From contig JAEUIC010000047.1 in NCBI GenBank assembly GCA_016795285.1, positions 176,081 to 240,080 of the forward strand: 64,000 bases of DNA, read 5' to 3'. Positions 23,096-30,825 of this stretch are shown piece after piece. Source of the stretch: Planctomycetota bacterium. GTDB taxonomy: Bacteria; Planctomycetota; B15-G4; SIAN01. Position numbers and translations under genes: made by a program. A model generated the notes under the pieces. The model made no database searches and was not told the origin of the DNA. It saw only the letters and a list, made by a program, of their open reading frames with translations. The first letter of the stretch is position 1; the number at the start of each line of letters is the position of its first letter.

Positions 23096-25444
23096 ATGTC
23101 AGGAATCGCGAACGATGGCGCCCGTCGCTGGCGCTTGGGCCGGATGAGCCGGTGGCTCGCCTTGACGGCGGGCGCCGTCGGCTGCGCCGCCTCGGCCCAT
23201 GACGAATCGAGCGGCAGCTCGGCCGCAGCGGCGGCTGGCAAGTGCCCGGTGATGGGCGACGCCGCAACCGCGGCGAAGTACACGGAGACCGGCTCGGCGA
23301 TGACCAATGCCGACTGGTGGCCGAACCAGCTCGACCTGTCGATCCTCCACCAGAACCCGCCCGCCGGCGATCCGATGGGCGACGGCTTCGACTACGCCGC
23401 CGAGTTCGCGAAGCTCGACCTCGACGCGCTGAAGAAGGACATCGCGACGATGCTGACCACGTCGCAGGCGTGGTGGCCGGCCGACTACGGCCACTACGGG
23501 CCGCTCTTCATCCGCCTCGCGTGGCACAGCGCCGGCACCTACCGGGTCGCCGACGGCCGCGGCGGATCGTCGGACGGCACCATCCGCTTCGCGCCGCTCA
23601 ACAGCTGGCCCGACAACGCCAACCTCGACAAGGCGCGCCGCCTGCTGTGGCCGATCAAGCAGAAGTACGGCGCGCGGATCTCGTGGGCCGACCTGATGAT
23701 CCTCACCGGCAACGTCGCGCTCGAGTCGATGGGCTTCAACACGCTCGGCTTCGCCGGCGGGCGCGAGGACGTCTGGGAGCCGCAGCAGGACGTCTTCTGG
23801 GGCCCCGAAGGCGAATGGCTCGCCGACCAGCGCCACTCGCAGGAGTCGGGACTCGAGAATCCGCTCGCGGCGTCGCAGATGGGGCTGATCTACGTCAATC
23901 CCGAGGGGCCGGGCGGCGTGCCCGACCCGATGGCGGCTGCGCAGGCGATCCGCACGACGTTCGGCCGCATGGCGATGAACGACGAGGAGACGGTCGCGCT
24001 GATCGCCGGCGGCCACACGCTCGGCAAGGCGCACGGCGCCGCCGATCCGCGCCAGCACGTCGGCCCCGAGCCGGAAGGCGCGGGCCTCGAGGAGCAGGGG
24101 CTCGGCTGGAAGAACGCGTACGGCAGCGGCCACGGCGCCGACACGATCACGAGCGGCCTCGAGGGCGCCTGGAGTTCGTCGCCGGTCGAATGGTCGCACA
24201 GCTACTTCAACAACCTCTTCGCCTACGAGTGGGAGCTGACCAAGAGCCCCGCCGGCGCGCAGCAGTGGAAGCCGAAGGGTGACGTCGGCCAGACGGTCCC
24301 CGACGCGCACATCGCGCAGAAGACCCACCAGCCGATGATGTTCACCACCGACATCGCGCTGATCACCGATCCGGCCTACCGGAAGATCTCGGAGCGCTTC
24401 GACAAGAACCCGAAGGAGTTCGACGCGGCGTTCGCGCGCGCGTGGTTCAAGCTGACCCACCGCGACATGGGGCCGCGCGCGCGCCTGCTCGGGCCGCTCG
24501 TGCCCGCGACGCAGCCGTGGCAGGACCCGCTCCCCGCGGTCGACCACCCGCTGGTCGGCGAGGCGCAGGTCGCGGAGCTGAAGCGCAAGCTGCTCGACTC
24601 CGGCCTCTCCGTCTCGCAGCTGGTCACGACGGCTTGGGCGTCGGCGGCGAGCTTCCGCGGCTCCGACATGCGCGGCGGCGCCAACGGCGCCCGGCTGCGC
24701 CTCGCGCCGCAGAACGCGTGGGCCGTCAACGAGCCGACCGAGCTGGCCAAGGTGCTGGCGGTGCTCGAGCGCGTCGCCAAGGAGTGGAACGACGCGCAGC
24801 AAGGGGGACTGCGCATCTCGCTCGCCGACCTGATCGTGCTGGGCGGCGCCGCGGGAGTCGAGGAAGCGGCGCGCCGCGCGGGCGTGTCGATCGTGGTGCC
24901 GTTCGCTCCGGGTCGCGCTGACGCGACGCAGGAGAGCACCGACGTCGATTCGTTCGCGGCGCTCGAGCCGGCGGCGGATGGCTTCCGCAACTGGCGACGC
25001 AGCGGCGCGAGCCGGCCGGCGGCCGAGCAGCTGGTCGACCGCGCGCAGCAGCTGACCCTCACCGCACCCGAGATGACGGTGCTGGTCGGCGGGCTGCGCG
25101 TGCTCGGCGCCAACTTCGCCGACGCGAAGGAGGGCGTCTTCACCAGCCGTCCGGAGACGCTCACCAACGACTTCTTCGTCGAGCTGCTCGACCTCGACAC
25201 GGCGTGGCGCAAGGCGAAGGGTGACGGCGAGCGCTACGAGGGCGTCGATCGGGCGAGCGGCAAGGTGCAGTGGACTGCCACCGCCGTCGACCTCCTGTTC
25301 GGCTCGAACTCGCAGCTGCGCGCCATCGCCGAGGTCTATGCCAGCGCCGACGGGAAGGCGAAGTTCGTCGCCGACTTCGTCGCGGCGTGGACCAAGGTGA
25401 TGAACCTCGACCGGTTCGACCTGCCGGCCGCGCAGCGCGGCTGA
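23096..25444 (+). CDS. katG: Catalase-peroxidase with an N-terminal export signal
   Basis: The bifunctional haem enzyme removes hydrogen peroxide. All key residues are visible in the 782-residue product: distal Arg140, Trp143 and His144 (RLAWHSAGTYR), the Trp143-Tyr266-Met292 cross-link partners (LIYVNPEGP; GRMAMND), and proximal His307 (GGHTLGKAHG). The KatG N-terminal motif KCPVMG starts only at residue 49. The 48 residues before it contain ARRWRLGRMSRWLALTAGAVGC, an arginine-rich, hydrophobic leader with a lipobox-like AVGC (Cys30). Most KatG proteins are cytoplasmic, so this copy is probably periplasmic or a lipoprotein. Start ATG 23096 has AGGAG seven bases upstream. A DUF4920 lipoprotein follows on the same strand. 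Confidence 0.95.
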   Translation: MSGIANDGARRWRLGRMSRWLALTAGAVGCAASAHDESSGSSAAAAAGKCPVMGDAATAAKYTETGSAMTNADWWPNQLDLSILHQNPPAGDPMGDGFDYAAEFAKLDLDALKKDIATMLTTSQAWWPADYGHYGPLFIRLAWHSAGTYRVADGRGGSSDGTIRFAPLNSWPDNANLDKARRLLWPIKQKYGARISWADLMILTGNVALESMGFNTLGFAGGREDVWEPQQDVFWGPEGEWLADQRHSQESGLENPLAASQMGLIYVNPEGPGGVPDPMAAAQAIRTTFGRMAMNDEETVALIAGGHTLGKAHGAADPRQHVGPEPEGAGLEEQGLGWKNAYGSGHGADTITSGLEGAWSSSPVEWSHSYFNNLFAYEWELTKSPAGAQQWKPKGDVGQTVPDAHIAQKTHQPMMFTTDIALITDPAYRKISERFDKNPKEFDAAFARAWFKLTHRDMGPRARLLGPLVPATQPWQDPLPAVDHPLVGEAQVAELKRKLLDSGLSVSQLVTTAWASAASFRGSDMRGGANGARLRLAPQNAWAVNEPTELAKVLAVLERVAKEWNDAQQGGLRISLADLIVLGGAAGVEEAARRAGVSIVVPFAPGRADATQESTDVDSFAALEPAADGFRNWRRSGASRPAAEQLVDRAQQLTLTAPEMTVLVGGLRVLGANFADAKEGVFTSRPETLTNDFFVELLDLDTAWRKAKGDGERYEGVDRASGKVQWTATAVDLLFGSNSQLRAIAEVYASADGKAKFVADFVAAWTKVMNLDRFDLPAAQRG

Positions 25445-25631
25445 CCGTCGCCGCCGGGCAGCGAGATCTTCGTTTCGAGATCGTGGCGGGCCGCCTGGCC
25501 GGCGTTCGCGCCGACCGGGCGGCCCGTTCCTTCGGCGCGCGAAGGGATCGCGTGCACGGTCGCGTCGGCGCCGGCCATCGGGTAGATCGTCGGCCCATTC
25601 CGAACCTCCCTCGTGTCCAGGAGATCCGTCC

Positions 25632-26123
25632 GTGAACTCGATCACGACTTCCCGCTCCGCAACGCGCCGGCTGCCGCTCCTCGCGAGCGCCGCGCTGGCG
25701 CTGATCGTCTCCGCGTGCAGCTCCGGTCCGCGCCCGCTGCCGAGCGGCCAGCACATCGGCGAGCCGGTCGCGACGCGCGACGTGCTGCCGCTCGCCACCG
25801 TCGATGCCGACCCGGCCAAGTACTTCGAGCAGACGCTGCTGGTCGAAGCGACCGTCACCAACGTCTGCGCCAAGATGGGCTGCTGGATGCAGGTCGAGGA
25901 CCAGGGCCATCAGGCGATGGTGCGCTGGGAGGCGGGCTGCGGCGGCCAGTACAAGTTCCCGACCGAGGCGATCGGCAAGCGCGTCCTGATCCAGGGGAGC
26001 TTCTATCCCAAGGAGATCAGCGAGGCCGATGCGCAGCACTTGGAGAGCGAGTCGAACGGCAAGCCGATCGCGCGCGTCGGCTACGAGATGAACGCGAGCG
26101 GCGTCATCGTCGTCGGCAGCTGA
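25632..26123 (+). CDS. DUF4920 domain lipoprotein
   Basis: The 163-residue protein starts at GTG 25632, supported by AGGAG eight bases upstream. A signal peptide ends in a lipobox, IVSAC (Cys at about 29), so it should be lipid-anchored. The mature part carries the DUF4920 signature VTNVCAKMGCWMQVED, with two close cysteines in a metal-site-like arrangement, followed by VRWEAGCGGQYKFP with a third. The family function is unknown. GCCCATTCCGA at 25593-25603, upstream of this gene, is identical to an 11-mer upstream of katG, hinting at shared control. The 187 bases between katG and this gene show no other feature. Confidence 0.85.
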   Translation: MNSITTSRSATRRLPLLASAALALIVSACSSGPRPLPSGQHIGEPVATRDVLPLATVDADPAKYFEQTLLVEATVTNVCAKMGCWMQVEDQGHQAMVRWEAGCGGQYKFPTEAIGKRVLIQGSFYPKEISEADAQHLESESNGKPIARVGYEMNASGVIVVGS

Positions 26124-26218
26124 CCGCGGCATCCCGTTCCGGGAGCGTTCCGCCGCCGAGATCCGCACCCCGCCGCCGATCGCGCCCCGCGCGCGGTCGG
26201 CGGCAGGAGGAGCCCGCG

Positions 26219-26920
26219 ATGAAGATCACCGTGCGCAAGGCGGCCGAGCGCGGCCGCGCCGACTTCGGCTGGCTCGACAGCCGCCACACCTTCAGCTTCG
26301 GCGAGTACTGGGACCCGCAGCAGATGGGCTTCCGGACGCTGCGCGTCATCAACGAGGATCGCGTCGCGGCGGGCGCCGGCTTCCCGACCCACGGCCACCG
26401 CGACATGGAGATCTTCAGCTACGTGCTCTCCGGCGCGCTCGAGCACCAGGACAGCATGGGCAACGGCCGCATCCTGCGACCGGGCGAGGTGCAGCTGATG
26501 AGCGCCGGCAGCGGCGTGCGCCACAGCGAGTTCAACCCGAGCAAGACGGAGCCGACCCACTTCCTGCAGCTGTGGATCGAGCCGCACATGACCGGCTTGA
26601 AGCCGAGCTACGCCGAATGGAAGCCGACCGCCGCGCAGGCGAGCGCCGCGAAGGTGCTGCTGCTGTCGATGGACGGGCGCGACGGCAGCGCGAAGATCCA
26701 CCAGGACGCCGCCGTCTGGCGGGTGCTGCTGGCGAAGGGCGAATCGCTCGCGCATGAGCTCGCCGACGGGCGCGGCGCCTGGCTGCAGCTCGCGCGCGGC
26801 GCGGCGACGGTGAACGGCATCGCGCTCGCCGCGGGCGACGGCGCCGCCACGGAGGGCGCCGGCCCGCTCGCGATCGTCGCGAGCGAGCCGGTCGAGGCGC
26901 TGCTGTTCGACTTGAAGTAG
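26219..26920 (+). CDS. yhhW: Pirin family protein, YhhW-like quercetinase
   Basis: The 233-residue bicupin lacks an export signal. It follows the E. coli YhhW pattern closely: RKAAERGRADFGWLDSRHTF at the start, the metal-binding cupin motif THGHRDMEIFSYVLSGALEH at about 57-76, MSAGSGVRHSEFNPS, and a C-terminal half ending VEALLFDLK. Family members bind a metal through three His and one Glu, and YhhW has quercetin 2,3-dioxygenase activity in vitro; the natural substrate is unknown. ATG 26219 has GGAGGAG six bases upstream; the frame is open further upstream through the DUF4920 gene in another reading frame. It lies 95 bases after that gene. Confidence 0.9.
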   Translation: MKITVRKAAERGRADFGWLDSRHTFSFGEYWDPQQMGFRTLRVINEDRVAAGAGFPTHGHRDMEIFSYVLSGALEHQDSMGNGRILRPGEVQLMSAGSGVRHSEFNPSKTEPTHFLQLWIEPHMTGLKPSYAEWKPTAAQASAAKVLLLSMDGRDGSAKIHQDAAVWRVLLAKGESLAHELADGRGAWLQLARGAATVNGIALAAGDGAATEGAGPLAIVASEPVEALLFDLK

Positions 26921-26969
26921 GGCACGCGACCGGCGACATCCGCCGTCCCGCGATGCGCGCCGCCGCGGC

Positions 26970-27581
26970 TCAGCGCAGGCCGGCGCGCTCCGGCTCCGCC
27001 TCGATCGCGGCAACGTGCTCCTCGCGGGAGAGGCGCACGATGCGATCGTCGACGACGACGAAGGCGTCCTCCGCGACCGGCTGGCCGTCGATCGGGCAGC
27101 GCAGGTTGCCCACTTCGACGAGCTGCGGCTCGAGCGCCTTCGCGAGCGTCCGCTGCGGCGCTCGCCGAGCCGCTTCCGCGGCCGTCGCGTCGGCGACCCG
27201 GAACGAGCGCCCCTGCACCGTCACCTCGACCGCCCGCTCGTCGAGCGCGCGCCCCGTCACCGGGCAGCGCTCGTTGCCGACCGGTCGCACGGTCGGGTAG
27301 GCCGCGTTCCAGGCCGCCTCCGGATCGGCGAGCACCTGCGCGCGGCACCCCTTGCAGCACAGCCAGATCCGCCCGCGCGCGACGTCGACGCGCAACGCCT
27401 TCGAGATCGGCTTGCCCATCACGGGGCAGGTGGAGTTCGGGTGGATCGGGACGCGGACCACCGGCTTGCGCGGCGCCGCGCGCGGCGCGGGCGGCGGGCC
27501 GATCGGCGTGCGCAACGGCGAGTCGTGCGGGCTGAACCACAACGACAGCAAACCAACGGCGGCGAACGTGCTCGAGAGCAT
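26970..27581 (-). CDS. Exported protein with three CPxxG metal-binding-type motifs
   Basis: The 203-residue protein has an N-terminal membrane segment (4-17), a Pro/Arg-rich linker to about 45, then three related modules: CPVMGKPI at 52-59 followed by WLCCKGC (Cys 75, 76, 79); CPVTGRAL at 106-113; and CPIDGQPV at 162-169. Each module continues with a short beta pair (VEVTVQGRSFRV; FVVVDDRIVRLS). CPVMG followed by CCxGC is the layout of YHS/TRASH-like metal-binding domains; only the first module retains the second cysteine cluster. ATG 27581 has AGGAG six bases upstream. It is the last of three minus-strand genes after a Cu(I) ATPase and a Cys-tailed sigma factor, which supports a periplasmic metal-binding role. 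Confidence 0.8.
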   Translation of the reverse strand: MLSSTFAAVGLLSLWFSPHDSPLRTPIGPPPAPRAAPRKPVVRVPIHPNSTCPVMGKPISKALRVDVARGRIWLCCKGCRAQVLADPEAAWNAAYPTVRPVGNERCPVTGRALDERAVEVTVQGRSFRVADATAAEAARRAPQRTLAKALEPQLVEVGNLRCPIDGQPVAEDAFVVVDDRIVRLSREEHVAAIEAEPERAGLR

Positions 27582-27666
27582 GGCGGGCTCCTGGTTTCGC
27601 GAGCGCCGGCCCGGAGCGGGTCGACGGCGTTCGCGAACCAGCAGACGCGACGCCCGGCGAGCCATT

Positions 27667-27690
27667 ACTCCGCCGGTCACTCCGCCGGTC
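27667..27690. repeat. 12-bp tandem duplication creating serial stop codons
   Basis: ACTCCGCCGGTC occurs at 27667-27678 and 27679-27690, with a partial third copy after it. Read on the minus strand in the sigma-factor frame it gives three stop codons in succession (TGA at 27691-27689, TGA at 27679-27677, then TAA), each pair separated by three codons for Pro-Ala-Glu. Confidence 0.8.
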
Positions 27691-28264
27691 ACTCCGTCGG
27701 CTGGCGGCAGCTGCAGTCGAGGCAGCCGTGCTCCGCGCAGCTCCCGCACGCGCGGCCGACCTGCAGGCGCAGCGCCGCGCGCGCCCGGAACAGCCGGACG
27801 CCGGCGTTGCTGGCGCTGATCCCCGCCTCGCGCGCGAAGTCGCGGACCGGCAGCCCGTCGAGCTCGACGCGCTGCAGCGCTTGCGCGTAGTTCGGCGAGA
27901 GCGTGCCGGCGAGCCGCGCGACGCACGCGCAGGCGACCCGGTCGAGCGCCTCCTCGTCCTGCGCCGCCGCCTTCGCGCGCGCCGCCACCTCGGCGAGCCG
28001 CCGCTCGCCGGCGGCCGTGCGCCGCGCGCGATCGAGCAGCGCGTTGCGCAAGATGCGGAAGAACCAGGCGCGCGCCGACTCGCCGGCGCGCAGCTGCCCC
28101 GCGCGCTCGAGCCCGCGCACGAACGCCTCCTGCACGAGATCCTCGGCCGCCGCGCGATCGCGCAACCGCCGCTCGACGAAGGCGACGAACTCGCGGCGCT
28201 GCTCGACCAGCGCCGCGACGACCGCCTGCGGATCGGGAGCCTCTTTCGCCATGGCCGCGATCAT
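27689..28264 (-). CDS. ECF-type sigma factor with Cys-rich C-terminal tail
   Basis: The 191-residue protein has a sigma region 2 (RRLRDRAAAEDLVQEAFVRGLERA... WFFRILRNALLDRARR, about 30-85) and a region 4 helix-turn-helix (LPVRDFAREAGISASNAGVRLFRARAALR, about 140-168). The tail CGSCAEHGCLDCSC, residues 173-186, holds five cysteines and one histidine in a zinc-ribbon-like pattern and may sense metal or redox state. I chose ATG 28264: it overlaps the stop of the copper ATPase gene (ATGA) and has GGAG four bases upstream; a later ATG at 28252 has no ribosome site. No anti-sigma gene is adjacent. Likely target: this metal operon, by context only. Confidence 0.88.
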   Translation of the reverse strand: MIAAMAKEAPDPQAVVAALVEQRREFVAFVERRLRDRAAAEDLVQEAFVRGLERAGQLRAGESARAWFFRILRNALLDRARRTAAGERRLAEVAARAKAAAQDEEALDRVACACVARLAGTLSPNYAQALQRVELDGLPVRDFAREAGISASNAGVRLFRARAALRLQVGRACGSCAEHGCLDCSCRQPTE

Positions 28265-30618
28265 CGCGCGCTCCGGTCGGACGCGAAACGGCGCAGCCAC
28301 AGGGAACTCCCCAAGACCGAGAGGCTCGAGAGCGACATCGCCGCGCTCGCCGCCATGGGCGACAAGGCGAGGCCGGTCGCCGGCTCGAGCCAGCCGGCCG
28401 CGAGCGGCAGCGCCAGCACGTTGTAGGCGAACGCGAACCAGAGGTTCCGGCGCACCGTCGCCAGCGTGGCGCGCGCGAGGGCGAGCGCGTCCGGCAGCGC
28501 CGCCAGCCCACCGCGGCGCAGCGTCACGTCGGCCGCCGCTTCAGCTGCATCGGCGCCGCCGCCGATCGCCACCGCGAGGTCGGCGCGCGCCAGCGCCGGC
28601 GCATCGTTCACGCCGTCGCCGACCATCGCCACGCGCGCGCCGGACGCCTGCAGCTGCTCGATCCGCAGCGCCTTCGCCTCGGGCCTCAGCGGCGCGGCGA
28701 CCTCCTCGAGGCCCACCTCGGCGGCGATCGCGCGCGCCGTCGCCGCGCGATCGCCGCTCGCCATCACCAAGCGCAGCCCCGCCGAGCGCAGCCGCGCGAT
28801 CGCGTCGGCAGCGCCCGGCGCGAGGCGATCGGAGAGCTCGAGTCGGCCGGCCGCGCGCCCGTCGATCGCCACGTCGGCGATCAGCCGCGCGGCGTCGCTC
28901 GTCGGAGCGAGGCGCTCTTCGAGCTCGTCGATCGCGATGCCGCGCGCGCTGAGCCAGTCGAGCTGCCCGACCAGCACTTGCACGCCGTCGACTCGCGCGG
29001 CGACGCCGCGGCCCGCCTCGCTGCGGAAGTCGTCGACCGGCCGCAGCTCGAGGCCGCGAGCGCGCGCCCCGGCGACGATGGCGCGGGCGAGCGGGTGCTC
29101 GCTGCGCGACTCGACCGAGGCGGCGGCGCGCAGCAGCTGCTCGGCCGAGAGGCCCGCGACCGGGCGCACGGCGACGAGGCTCGGCGCGCCGGCGGTGATG
29201 GTGCCGGTCTTGTCGAGCACGACCGTGTCGATGCGCGCGGCCGACTCGAGCGCCGCACCGCCCTTGAAGAGGAGGCCGAGCTCCGCGCCGCGACCGACCC
29301 CGACCGCGACAGCCGCCGGCGTCGCCAAACCGAGCGCGCACGGGCACGCGATCACCAGCACCGCGACCAGCCGCTCCAGCGCGACGGCGAGCCCGGCCGC
29401 GTCGGGCTGCACGGCCCACGCGCCGGCGAACGCGATGAGTGCCAGCAGCAGCACGAACGGCACGAAGCGCGCGCTGACGCGATCGGCCAGCCGCGCGATC
29501 GGCGCGCGAGAGCTGCGCGCCGTCGCCACCGACTCGGCGATCCGCGCCAGCTCGCCCGCGCCGCCCGCCACGTCGAGCTCGACCGCGATCGAGCCGTCGA
29601 GGTTCTGCGCGCCGCCCACCACGCGGTCGCCCGGCCCCTTCGCGCGCGGCAGGCTCTCGCCGGTGAGCAGCGATTCGTCGACCGTCGTGCGCCCCTCGAC
29701 GATGCGGCCGTCGGCGGCGATCCGCTCGCCGGGGCGCACGCGGATGCGATCGCCGGCGCGCAGTTGCGCGATGGGGACCTGCTGCTCGCGGCCGTCGCGC
29801 TCCAGCGCCGCCCGCGCAGGCACCAAGGCGTGGAGCGCGCGCACCGAATCGCCGAGGCGCCGACGCGCGCGCGTCTCGAGGAAACGCCCGAACAGCGCGA
29901 ACGCGACGATCGCCGCGGCCGCCTCGAAGAAGAGCGGAGCGTGCAGTGCCGCCGACGCGGCGTGGTCGGTGCCGACTGCGCGGGCGAGCGCGACCAGCGA
30001 GGCGCCCCAAGCGGCGAGCGCGCCGAGCGCGATCAAGCTCTGCATGTCGGGGCGGCGCCGCGCCAGCGCGCGCAGTCCGCCGCGCAGCAGCTCGCGACCG
30101 GGCAGGAAGAGGACGGCGGTAGTGAGCGCCGCTTGCAGCAGATCGACGCCGCGTCCCGCGAGCCACGGCACGCGGCCGTGCGTCATCGCGATCGTCACCA
30201 CCGGCGCCGCGAGCGCGAGCGCGAGGAGCGCGCGGCGGCGCAGGCGCGTCGACTCGGCGTCGGCGAGAGACTCCTCGCGAGCGAGCTCGCTCCACCGATC
30301 GGTCGTCGGCGCAAAGGCGAGGTCGCGCACCGCGAGCACTTCGTAGCCGGCCGCGGCGACAGCGGCCTCGATCGCCGCGGGCTCGATCGCGTGCTCGCCC
30401 GGCTCGATGCGAGCGCGCTGCCCGATCAGGTCGACGGTGACGTCGCGGACGCCCGGCACGCTGCGCAGCGCGCGCTCGACGTGCAGCACGCAGGAGGCGC
30501 AGGTCATGCCGGCCAACTCGACGGTGAGCGGCGCGGCGGGTCGCGGCGCGGCGGCGGGCGGCGGCTCCGCGGATGGTGGCGCGGTGGCAGTGGGCGATTC
30601 GTGTGCAGCGGTGGTCAT
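28261..30618 (-). CDS. copA: Cu(I)-exporting P-type ATPase
   Basis: The 785-residue P1B-type ATPase has one N-terminal HMA domain with GMTCASC (Cys40, Cys43), a membrane metal site CPC at 425-427 (IACPCALGLATP), phosphorylation Asp469 (DKTGT), the HP motif of the nucleotide domain at 508-509, and hinge GDGVNDAPAL. The last two helices carry YN (AYNVLALPLA) and MxxSS (MSLSSLSV), which together with CPC define the Cu(I) subtype. A 30-residue Ala/Pro-rich stretch precedes the HMA domain. ATG 30618 has GAGGA seven bases upstream. It is the first gene of a three-gene unit with an overlapping sigma factor. An array of four 26-bp repeats lies 91-194 bases upstream of the start. Confidence 0.95.
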   Translation of the reverse strand: MTTAAHESPTATAPPSAEPPPAAAPRPAAPLTVELAGMTCASCVLHVERALRSVPGVRDVTVDLIGQRARIEPGEHAIEPAAIEAAVAAAGYEVLAVRDLAFAPTTDRWSELAREESLADAESTRLRRRALLALALAAPVVTIAMTHGRVPWLAGRGVDLLQAALTTAVLFLPGRELLRGGLRALARRRPDMQSLIALGALAAWGASLVALARAVGTDHAASAALHAPLFFEAAAAIVAFALFGRFLETRARRRLGDSVRALHALVPARAALERDGREQQVPIAQLRAGDRIRVRPGERIAADGRIVEGRTTVDESLLTGESLPRAKGPGDRVVGGAQNLDGSIAVELDVAGGAGELARIAESVATARSSRAPIARLADRVSARFVPFVLLLALIAFAGAWAVQPDAAGLAVALERLVAVLVIACPCALGLATPAAVAVGVGRGAELGLLFKGGAALESAARIDTVVLDKTGTITAGAPSLVAVRPVAGLSAEQLLRAAASVESRSEHPLARAIVAGARARGLELRPVDDFRSEAGRGVAARVDGVQVLVGQLDWLSARGIAIDELEERLAPTSDAARLIADVAIDGRAAGRLELSDRLAPGAADAIARLRSAGLRLVMASGDRAATARAIAAEVGLEEVAAPLRPEAKALRIEQLQASGARVAMVGDGVNDAPALARADLAVAIGGGADAAEAAADVTLRRGGLAALPDALALARATLATVRRNLWFAFAYNVLALPLAAGWLEPATGLALSPMAASAAMSLSSLSVLGSSLWLRRFASDRSAR

Positions 30619-30708
30619 GACGGCGTCCTCGCGGGAGCGGCGAGCCGATCGGCCCGCCATGCCCCCGCTGACGCCGCGACCGCGCCGCCATTACGAGGCG
30701 CCGTGGAG

Positions 30709-30812
30709 GTGGACGGAAACTCCCCGCCACCGGGGCGGACGGAAACTCCCCGGCACCGGGGTGGACGGAAACTCCCCGGCACCGGGGTGGACGGAAACTC
30801 CCCGGCACCGGG
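30709..30812. repeat. Four perfect-period tandem copies of a 26-bp repeat
   Basis: Units lie at 30709-30734, 30735-30760, 30761-30786 and 30787-30812. Each contains GGACGGAAACTCCCCG followed by SCACCGGG. Units 3 and 4 are identical; units 1 and 2 differ at one or two bases. Where units join, CCCCGGCACCGGGG can fold as a 6-bp GC hairpin, so the array is a chain of hairpins separated by TGGACGGAAACT. It lies between the 3' end of the GH20 fusion gene and the start of copA, both on the minus strand. There are no spacers, so it is not a CRISPR. Confidence 0.95.
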
Positions 30813-30825
30813 CGGACGCTGCCGC

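Noticed and set aside
30709..30812. CRISPR array
   Set aside because: The 26-bp units are joined without spacers and there is no cas gene in the window.
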